Assembly: GCA_902782595.1 (NCBI GenBank)
Contig: CACZNW010000080.1
Span: 1 to 13,228 of the forward strand
Reading direction: 5' to 3'
Source: an uncultured Methanobrevibacter sp.
GTDB taxonomy: Archaea > Methanobacteriota > Methanobacteria > Methanobacteriales > Methanobacteriaceae
Length of the DNA: 13,228 nucleotides
A program made the translations under genes and the position numbers. Each line of letters starts with the position of its first letter. Within the stretch, counting starts at the first letter, position 1. The notes below the pieces were generated by a model, which was not told the DNA's origin, made no database searches, and saw nothing but the letters and a program-made list of their open reading frames with translations. Below, in pieces: positions 7,577 through 13,228 of the stretch.

Positions 7577-10500
7577 ATTTAATTTTAATAGTTACTTTTT
7601 TACTGCATGGCTTGTAAGTATCGTCACCTTTGAATTTAAGAGTAGCTTTGAATTTACCTCTTTTAGTTAATTTTTTAAGGTTGAAAGTTACTTTACCATT
7701 TTTGTTGATTTTTGCAGTGTATGTTTTCTTATTGACAGTAATAGTTACTTTTTTACCTGCATTGAGGTAGATTTTACCGCTTGCAGATGATCCAATAATA
7801 GTTTTTAAAGTGGCAGTATATTTTTTTGATTTTGCTTTTACTTTAAATGTTTTTGCTTTAGCAACAAATTTAGTTGTTTTCTTATTAACAACCACTTGTA
7901 CAGTTTTGAAATCTGCATTTTTATAGTCATTTCCAAGGAAAGAAATAGTTGCTGTGTATGTTCCTGCTTTAACAACATTAATTTGAATAGATGCAATACC
8001 CTCAGCATCAGTTTTGACTGTGTGGACGTTATTATCTAAAACAATTTTAACATTTTCATTAGCAATTGCATTACCGTTTACATCTTTTAATGTAACTTTA
8101 AATGTTGTTCCACGTTCACCCGCAGAGTAATCAACCGCATAACATGACACATCACTTGCTGTTATTACACTATCAACCCTTGTTGGAGTTATTTTTTCTA
8201 AAGTGAATGTAGTCACATTACCGCAAGGATTGATTCCAATTTCACCAGGATAGAATGCAACAACTGTGTGAACACCTTCACCAACATTAGGAACAGTTAA
8301 AACAGCAGTATTATTAGATTCAAAAGATACATTATATTCAACACCGTCAACAGTTAATATAAGATCATTGATTGGATTGAATATTATTGTAGAATTATCT
8401 TCACAAAGAAGAACAACGGTAATTACAACATCTTCACCAGCTTTAGCATCAGAAACAGTTATGTCAAATGAAGCATCATAATAATATACATTAAATGAAT
8501 CTTCAGCATGACCAGGTGCAAAATTCTCATCTCCTTCGTATACTGCGACAACAAAATACACTCCAGAAGGATAATCTTCTTTAGATAAAATTAAGGAAGC
8601 TTTTCCACCTTCATTTTTAACAGGGAACACTTGACCATCAATATATAAATATACAACACCAGTTGCATTTTCATTGATATGCACATTTACAACAGTCTCA
8701 TTTTGATTAGCTTGCATGTCTTCAACTGAAATTAATAAACCCGCACCGTCTTCAATTATATTACTAGGATCATTATTATTAATAGCATTCTTACCTTCGG
8801 CATTTGCTGAAGAAACAAGATTTCCTTTAACAACATTATTTTTGGAAGTTGATAAATCAATAGCATATTCAGAACTGGAGTTAATAATATTTTTTACAAT
8901 ATTACAACTGCCTGCAGCTGAAGTGAATAGTACAGAACCTTGAATATCATTTTCACTAAGTGTAATGTTAGTTGAAGCAACTGAGATATCGCCTGAAAAA
9001 TCATTAGAAGAAATCATGGTATTTTTACCACTAATAGTAGTGGTACCATTAACCTTATTATCATTAAATACAGCGCCGGCACCAGTTATTTTTGCAGCAC
9101 CATTTACAATATTATCATATGCAATACCTGCAGCACCACTTACGGTTAATGCACCAACAGTATTGTCATAAGCAACTGAACCTGCAGCAACTGTCATAGT
9201 TGTACCGACAGTATTGTCATAAGCAGTTGAACCTGCAGTAACAGTCATAGTTGTACCTGCAGTGTTGTTATATGCAACTGAACCGGTACCAGTAGTTATA
9301 CTACTAGGCACAGTGTTATTGAATAAAATTGAATAAGATTGTGCGGTTAAACTTGAACCTTCCTCAAGAATGTTTCCATTGTAAGTGTTGTTGTTTGCAC
9401 CGGTTCCGCCAAATGAAGTGGAAATAGAACATTTGTGTAATGTGTTGTTTGCAATTATGTTATATTCACCCTCCACCATAATTCCAACTGAGATTCCGCT
9501 TCCTTCTTTTCCGTAAAGTATATTATTAGAAAAAGTATTATGATTGTTCAATGGATAAGCAGGAAGAACATCACCCCAAGAGGTTTTGGTAGGTCCAGGT
9601 AAGTTTTTAATGTTATAAACATTTAAATAAAGTAAATTTCCGACATCTCCTTCAGCTTTTACGGTATTATTGTCAAATACACAATAACTTGCCCAGGAAA
9701 ATGTGAATGTTGTTGATCCACCGTTGTTTCTTGTGTAAAAGTAACTGTTTTTGAGTGTTACATAGCTTGAGTTGTCTCTTACAGAGGTTGCACCTACACC
9801 TGAACCTACTCTTTGGTCTTCAACTACAACACTGATGTTGTCAAATACTACATTGGTTGTGTTTGAAATCCAAAGTTCAGTGTTGTGCAAGTATATTCCG
9901 CTTATGTTGGAACCTGATCCGCCACGACTTACAATGAAGCTGCTTCCAGGGTGTTCGCCAAGCAAACTACCTGCAGTACAGTTTAAGTCGATGTAAGCGT
10001 CATTAGTGCTTGAAATGATGTTTATAGGTTTGTTGATTTCAATGTTCATTTCATTTGTACTGTCAGGATTGATGACAACATTGCCTTGGAAGTCCAATGT
10101 GATTCCATCTTCAATGAAATCATACAGTTTTCCACCATCATTCTGGTTGAAATAGTTTTTCCAGGTTTTGTTATTCACTACACAATCAGTTAAGTTTACA
10201 TAAAATGAACTTTCAGTTGGATTTAACCTTACATTACCCCCATACTTAACACTCAATTCATTTATTTTATCAGTAGCATTGATTTGATAAATAACTGTTT
10301 CATTTACAAGTTCCCATACGTATTTTTTTCCATTTACAGATACATTAATTGTACCATTAGAATGAGGAATTGTAATGAAAATAAAGTTCTGTTTTGCAGT
10401 TTGATAAACGGAAGAGATGATTTCAGCATCTTCCTTACCTACTACTTCAAGAATTTTGGTTGTTTTGAACGGATTGAATGTATCATCACCAGAGTATGAA

Positions 10501-11498
10501 ATATCTATGACGTTGTCTCCAACAACATAGTTTTTGATTTCAGTTGATACTTTTCCGTCGGCAATATCCAAATTATAGGATTCAATGACTTTTGTTTCAT
10601 TCATCAATGTTATATTCACCTTACCTGTTGCAGCACCCATATAAACTGTAACAGTAGCAGTTTCATAATTGTAAATTTTGCGTGCATCCACATTTGCATC
10701 CACATTAAATGAAAATGGTCTTTCAATCGGATTGAACCTATCATCACCTGTATAAATCATAGTAACTTGATTGGAACCTATTGTGTAGTTTGTAAACTCT
10801 TGAATCAATCTACCGTTTTCTAGTTTTCCAGTGTATGTTCTTCCGTTAAGAGTAAAATTAACATTTCCGGTTGCATCAAAGAGATTTAGATCCATATACG
10901 GAGTCAATCCGTAGTATGCTCCATTAGCTATTACGTTTTCCATTTGCACATGTATATTTTTGGACCAGGATATTGATTTGTAGTAATCATTTCCTGCCCA
11001 TTTGACCTGAATTTGATAATTGTTTCTTACCCTATCATAGTCAGTGATCTCTTTTAGGAACTTACCATCCACCAAAGGAATTACATAGTCATGGTAATTA
11101 CCGGAATATCCGAATTTGATTGATACATTGCCTGTGGCATTTTCAATCTCGCCGCTGACGGTAATTATCTGACCGTATTGGGCAACATAGTTGTTGCCCG
11201 CATCGGTTGCATTCGGTGTGACCTTAACAGTATAAATCGGTGCAACACTACCTGCAGCCAGTTTTTCATCACCAGCACTTGCACCCAGTTTAAAATCATT
11301 ATTTGCGTCATTGCCACTAGCGATATCATCACCAGCCGCAGTAATTTCATTAACATCTGAATAACTTTCTCCAAAGTCTTCAGTTACACCAACTGTCATA
11401 TCATCTGCAGTTGTATTGTCGGAAGCTGCACTTACAACTCCCATTGCAAAAATAGTTAATAATAAAATACTAACTAACAAGTATTTATTAAATTTCAC
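7575..11498 (-). CDS. Adhesin-like protein: Ig-like repeats, central beta-helix, Ig-like repeats, lysine-rich C-terminus (1307 aa)
   Basis: This is a large secreted surface protein, probably an adhesin. The start is GTG (11496-11498): GAGGT lies 7 bases upstream and an in-frame TAA just before it excludes an earlier start. The signal peptide is residues 1-~24 (KFNKYLLVSILLLTIFAMG, cleavage near VVSA). An acidic low-complexity segment follows to ~85, then about four Ig-like modules (~88-440; YTGDDRF, YSGDDTF). A right-handed beta-helix spans ~445-915, with very regular 17-18-residue rungs near 740-791 (AYDNTVGTTMTVAAG). Three further Ig-like modules follow (YEGDENF and FLGNDYK visible), then a final basic module of ~101 residues with 30 lysines and only two acidic residues, ending KKVTIKIK. 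No transmembrane anchor is seen, so wall attachment through the basic module is inferred. It has its own promoter region and terminator, so it is probably transcribed separately from the downstream adhesin pair. Ligand unknown. Confidence 0.92.
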   Translation of the reverse strand: MKFNKYLLVSILLLTIFAMGVVSAASDNTTADDMTVGVTEDFGESYSDVNEITAAGDDIASGNDANNDFKLGASAGDEKLAAGSVAPIYTVKVTPNATDAGNNYVAQYGQIITVSGEIENATGNVSIKFGYSGNYHDYVIPLVDGKFLKEITDYDRVRNNYQIQVKWAGNDYYKSISWSKNIHVQMENVIANGAYYGLTPYMDLNLFDATGNVNFTLNGRTYTGKLENGRLIQEFTNYTIGSNQVTMIYTGDDRFNPIERPFSFNVDANVDARKIYNYETATVTVYMGAATGKVNITLMNETKVIESYNLDIADGKVSTEIKNYVVGDNVIDISYSGDDTFNPFKTTKILEVVGKEDAEIISSVYQTAKQNFIFITIPHSNGTINVSVNGKKYVWELVNETVIYQINATDKINELSVKYGGNVRLNPTESSFYVNLTDCVVNNKTWKNYFNQNDGGKLYDFIEDGITLDFQGNVVINPDSTNEMNIEINKPINIISSTNDAYIDLNCTAGSLLGEHPGSSFIVSRGGSGSNISGIYLHNTELWISNTTNVVFDNISVVVEDQRVGSGVGATSVRDNSSYVTLKNSYFYTRNNGGSTTFTFSWASYCVFDNNTVKAEGDVGNLLYLNVYNIKNLPGPTKTSWGDVLPAYPLNNHNTFSNNILYGKEGSGISVGIMVEGEYNIIANNTLHKCSISTSFGGTGANNNTYNGNILEEGSSLTAQSYSILFNNTVPSSITTGTGSVAYNNTAGTTMTVTAGSTAYDNTVGTTMTVAAGSVAYDNTVGALTVSGAAGIAYDNIVNGAAKITGAGAVFNDNKVNGTTTISGKNTMISSNDFSGDISVASTNITLSENDIQGSVLFTSAAGSCNIVKNIINSSSEYAIDLSTSKNNVVKGNLVSSANAEGKNAINNNDPSNIIEDGAGLLISVEDMQANQNETVVNVHINENATGVVYLYIDGQVFPVKNEGGKASLILSKEDYPSGVYFVVAVYEGDENFAPGHAEDSFNVYYYDASFDITVSDAKAGEDVVITVVLLCEDNSTIIFNPINDLILTVDGVEYNVSFESNNTAVLTVPNVGEGVHTVVAFYPGEIGINPCGNVTTFTLEKITPTRVDSVITASDVSCYAVDYSAGERGTTFKVTLKDVNGNAIANENVKIVLDNNVHTVKTDAEGIASIQINVVKAGTYTATISFLGNDYKNADFKTVQVVVNKKTTKFVAKAKTFKVKAKSKKYTATLKTIIGSSASGKIYLNAGKKVTITVNKKTYTAKINKNGKVTFNLKKLTKRGKFKATLKFKGDDTYKPCSKKVTIKIK
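9126..9281 (-). repeat. Three tandem repeats (54, 51, 51 bp) encoding single beta-helix rungs
   Basis: Copies lie at 9126-9179, 9180-9230 and 9231-9281, head to tail and in frame. Each encodes a 17-18-residue rung with AY(D/N)NT(V/A)G followed by a T-x-T-V and A/G segment. The two 51-bp copies differ at a handful of bases; the 54-bp copy is more diverged. Weaker relatives of the rung continue on both sides. The similarity at DNA level points to recent duplication by slippage or recombination. Confidence 0.8.
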
Positions 11499-11505
11499 AA
11501 TTTAT

Positions 11506-11510
11506 ACCTC
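11506..11510 (-). promoter_or_regulatory. Shine-Dalgarno GAGGT deciding the GTG start of the 1307-residue protein
   Basis: Minus-strand GAGGT is followed by ATAAATT (7 bases) and then GTG at 11496-11498. No ATG is available in frame nearby, so this site fixes the unusual start codon. Confidence 0.7.
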
Positions 11511-11528
11511 AACATTATTTTTCATCAG

Positions 11529-11554
11529 ATATATTCAATGAAACTTGAATATAT
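11529..11554 (-). promoter_or_regulatory. Perfect 10-bp inverted repeat just upstream of the 1307-residue adhesin gene
   Basis: ATATATTCAA (11529-11538) and TTGAATATAT (11545-11554) are exact reverse complements separated by TGAAAC. The dyad lies 31-56 bases before the GTG start. On the minus strand the bases just upstream (AATATATTAT) are TATA-like. If that is the TATA box, the dyad covers the stretch from TATA to the transcription start, the classical place for a repressor operator. Otherwise it would form a hairpin in the 5' leader. Which of the two applies cannot be told from sequence. Confidence 0.45.
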
Positions 11555-11928
11555 ATAATATATTATTTAATAAAGTATTATTTAAATATAATCAAAATAA
11601 ATAAATTTTACTAAACTAAAAAAAAATGACACAACCAATCTGGTGGCAGCTATGATTAAATTTTCAATACTACCATTCCTTTAAATGAAAAAAGATTCAC
11701 CAATCATAAAAATAATTTATAAAAAGATTAGTAATATTATAATTATAAAATAAACGAAATTATACATTAAAAAATTTATTTTAGAGAACTCCCCTAAAAT
11801 TTATTAACATATGATAGAAGCACTATAAGAAATCATCTTATAACATGTGAAAATTATGCTTCATATTAGTGTGAAAAACAAAAGAATCCTCATAGAGTAA
11901 AGATTGAAAAAATTAAATCACCACACAT

Positions 11929-11999
11929 AAAAAAAAAACACTAACAACATGACAACCATTCAATAATAATATCAATTTTTAATTGTTAATAAAATTAAC
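11929..11999 (-). terminator. Probable termination region of radB
   Basis: Directly after the radB stop, the minus strand carries two adjacent small dyads: GTTAAT-TTT-ATTAAC (11985-11999) and CAATT-AAA-AATTG (11973-11985). Ten T follow at 11929-11938. All stems are A/T-rich and weak, so the T-run is probably the effective signal. Confidence 0.4.
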
Positions 12000-12704
12000 T
12001 TAAACAATTCCATCTGAAGTAATTGAAAATGTAACCTGTCTGCCTTCAGGCAAGCTTCTGTGTCGTTTTAATGTGGCAATTCTTTGATTTGTTTCCTCAC
12101 CACGTTCCAGTTTAATTATTACTTTACTTATGTATTCAAGTATATCTCCGCCGACCGCTTTAACTTCACTTTTTCCTTCATCGTCGAAAGAAGTATAAAT
12201 CTGATTTGTAATTATCACTGCAATATCATATTTACGTGCAACATTGGACAGCAGCTGAATTTGTTTTCTTAACTCCTTGCTTAATTTATATGATTTCATA
12301 TCATCCACACGGTAAAGGGCAACAGCAGAATCCAACACAATCAAATCCACATCTTCATGGCGTTTTCTAAGCCATACATCTATTGATCTTAAGTTTTCAG
12401 TCTGCTGTAAAAAATCAGTCGGTTCGAAAACCATTATATTATTGGCCACATTTGAAAAATAAGGTCCTGAAATTTGTTTGATTCTATCAATTGATATTCC
12501 ACCTTCAGTATCGATATAGATTACTTTCTTGCCTGTTTTTGCAACATTGACTGTTAATTTTAATGCAACATTGCTTTTACCTGAACTAGGAGAGCCGAAT
12601 ATCTGAGTTATACATCCTTTTTCAAAACCTCCCTCAAGCAAATCATCAAGAGAGGAATTTGATGGAATTTTATTATTATCTTCAAAATTAGCCAATACTT
12701 TCAT
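12000..12704 (-). CDS. radB: DNA repair and recombination protein RadB
   Basis: RadB is the archaeal RecA/RadA-family paralogue that assists homologous recombination and repair by binding DNA and the recombinase RadA. The 234-residue length is typical of RadB, which lacks RadA's N-terminal helix-hairpin-helix domain. Visible motifs are: Walker A GSPSSGKS (residues 37-44); the strand VIYIDTEGG (61-69) with the family glutamate; Walker B LIVLDS (121-126); VIITNQIY (163-170); and the loop around GKSEVKAVGGDILEY (177-191). The ATG at 12702-12704 starts the conserved protein directly, and no Shine-Dalgarno is seen before it. A TATA-like element about 27 bases upstream suggests a leaderless or near-leaderless message. 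The tsaC-like gene lies 75 bases upstream on the same strand, so partial co-transcription is possible. No motif is missing. Confidence 0.95.
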   Translation of the reverse strand: MKVLANFEDNNKIPSNSSLDDLLEGGFEKGCITQIFGSPSSGKSNVALKLTVNVAKTGKKVIYIDTEGGISIDRIKQISGPYFSNVANNIMVFEPTDFLQQTENLRSIDVWLRKRHEDVDLIVLDSAVALYRVDDMKSYKLSKELRKQIQLLSNVARKYDIAVIITNQIYTSFDDEGKSEVKAVGGDILEYISKVIIKLERGEETNQRIATLKRHRSLPEGRQVTFSITSDGIV

Positions 12705-12726
12705 AATAGATTATTGAATTTTATAT

Positions 12727-12734
12727 GTTATAAA
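12727..12734 (-). promoter_or_regulatory. Candidate TATA box of radB (leaderless spacing)
   Basis: Minus-strand TTTATAAC is centred about 27 bases before the radB ATG. That is the usual distance from an archaeal TATA box to the transcription start, so the start would fall at or next to the ATG. This agrees with the absence of a Shine-Dalgarno. The T-rich tract just before it could also serve as the terminator of the upstream gene. Confidence 0.45.
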
Positions 12735-12779
12735 AATTTTTAATTGCAATAACAATAAGCCATCATGAGATACATACCC

Positions 12780-13228
12780 TCATTTTCGTATTACCTTTGG
12801 TTCAAAACCGGATAAATCAATGATGGAAGAGGGTTTTTTTGAATCCAAACTGCCCACATCAATTACTAAATCAACTTCACAGTCAAGCTGTTCTAAAATC
12901 TCCGCCGGATTTGACAGCATCTCATCGTCGGATATATTTGCACTGGTGGTGGTTATCGGGAAAATTCCGGCCAGTCTGCATGCGATTTCACAGTCCGGAA
13001 CCCTAACACCAACATTTATCCGTCCTCCGGTAATATATCTGGAGACAATATCTCTTTTATTTAAAATAAATGTGTAGGGACCGGGCAAATGGCTGCTGAT
13101 GATTTCTTTTTGAGATCGGGAAACCTTTGCAACCAAATCAATGGCGTTTATGTCCTGAACAAGTATTGAAAGAGGTTTTAGAAAACTTCTGTTTTTAATT
13201 TCAAAAACTCTTTTAACAGCTTTATTAT
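12780..13228 (-). CDS. YrdC/Sua5-family threonylcarbamoyl-AMP synthase (partial, N-terminus outside window)
   Basis: TsaC/Sua5 proteins make threonylcarbamoyl-AMP from threonine, bicarbonate and ATP for the universal t6A37 modification of ANN-decoding tRNAs. The frame is open from the right window edge to TGA at 12780-12782, giving 148 visible residues; probably some 50-60 N-terminal residues are missing. Family motifs include EIKNRSFLKPLSILV near the visible start, the HLPGPYTFIL loop, INVGVRVPD and the signature PITTTSANIS, ending with SSIIDLSG. A shorter reading from TTG at 13134-13136 would cut off the conserved K-x-R...KP segment and is not the real start. It ends right after the YrdC domain, so it lacks the extra C-terminal domain of full Sua5. 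A YciO-like paralogue of uncertain activity cannot be excluded. It lies 75 bases upstream of radB on the same strand. Confidence 0.9.
   Translation of the reverse strand, partial: NKAVKRVFEIKNRSFLKPLSILVQDINAIDLVAKVSRSQKEIISSHLPGPYTFILNKRDIVSRYITGGRINVGVRVPDCEIACRLAGIFPITTTSANISDDEMLSNPAEILEQLDCEVDLVIDVGSLDSKKPSSIIDLSGFEPKVIRK

Larger units (their letters stand above)
11499..11999. other. 500-base AT-rich non-coding region between radB and the adhesin gene
   Basis: I see no convincing gene here. From right to left it holds: tandem short dyads and a T-run downstream of radB; a dyad-rich stretch (11778-11866) with ATTTTAG/CTAAAAT (11778-11784 with 11794-11800), TATAAGA/TCTTATA (11824-11830 with 11836-11842) and GAAGCA/TGCTTC (11817-11822 with 11857-11862) enclosing the previous pair; many TATA-like tracts; and the 10-bp dyad and Shine-Dalgarno of the adhesin gene. 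A long leader, a small RNA or a distal promoter are all possible. Confidence 0.6.

Noticed and set aside
9126..9281. CRISPR array
   Set aside because: The repeats are contiguous, in frame and without spacers; they encode beta-helix rungs.
9126..9400. Ice-binding (T-x-T) beta-helix protein
   Set aside because: Some rungs contain TTMTV, but the threonine array is short, irregular and embedded in an adhesin architecture. A threonine ladder is also common in ordinary beta-helices.
87..11498. Insertion sequence or prophage as carrier of the adhesin cluster
   Set aside because: There are no transposase or integrase genes, terminal inverted repeats or target duplications in the window; all clear genes are co-oriented.
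11499..11999. tRNA or C/D-box RNA gene in the gap
   Set aside because: No cloverleaf arms, TTCGA-like T-loop or paired C and D boxes could be found; only short A/T-rich dyads are visible.
12780..13136. A complete 118-residue protein starting at TTG 13134-13136
   Set aside because: The frame stays open to the window edge and the upstream residues (KNRSFLKPLSILV) belong to the conserved YrdC domain, so the gene is cut by the window.

Overview
The window looks like a methanogenic archaeon of the Methanobacteriales, most likely Methanobrevibacter or a close relative. Three observations support this. The DNA is very AT-rich. Three huge secreted beta-helix/Ig-repeat 'adhesin-like proteins' of the kind that expand in gut and rumen Methanobrevibacter fill most of the window. 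They sit beside radB, a recombinase paralogue confined to (eury)archaea. Ribosome binding sites of the GAGGTG type and AT-rich TATA-like promoters fit as well. The genus is inferred from protein style; no rRNA gene is present.

Layout. All confidently called genes lie on the minus strand, so transcription runs from high to low coordinates. From the right edge: the 3' part of a YrdC/Sua5-type threonylcarbamoyl-AMP synthase gene (12780-13228, cut by the window edge); radB (12000-12704), probably with its own near-leaderless promoter; a 500-base AT-rich non-coding stretch with several dyads (11499-11999); a 1307-residue adhesin-like protein starting at GTG (7575-11498), closed by a hairpin plus T11 terminator at its stop codon; a 265-base gap holding a promoter and a perfect Shine-Dalgarno sequence; then a two-gene unit. 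That unit is a ~718-residue membrane-anchored beta-helix protein (5153-7309) whose stop overlaps, as ATGA, the start of a 1689-residue beta-helix plus Ig-stalk protein (87-5156). At the extreme left edge a plus-strand reading frame may be the tail of a converging gene.

How the genes may work together. The three large proteins have signal peptides and would be displayed outside the cell. The 5153-7309 protein ends in a transmembrane helix with a short basic cytoplasmic tail. The other two have no C-terminal membrane segment and end in an extremely lysine-rich Ig-like module, which I infer to be a cell-wall attachment module. TsaC/Sua5 (tRNA t6A modification) and RadB (DNA repair) are housekeeping genes flanking the surface-protein cluster.

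The most notable points are: the best start of the 5153-7309 gene is an ACG codon placed exactly where an ATG is expected after a perfect Shine-Dalgarno sequence; the translationally coupled second gene has an alternative internal start; near-identical 51-base tandem repeats encode single beta-helix rungs; and a perfect 10-bp inverted repeat lies just upstream of the 1307-residue adhesin gene. I found no CRISPR array, insertion sequence, tRNA or rRNA.
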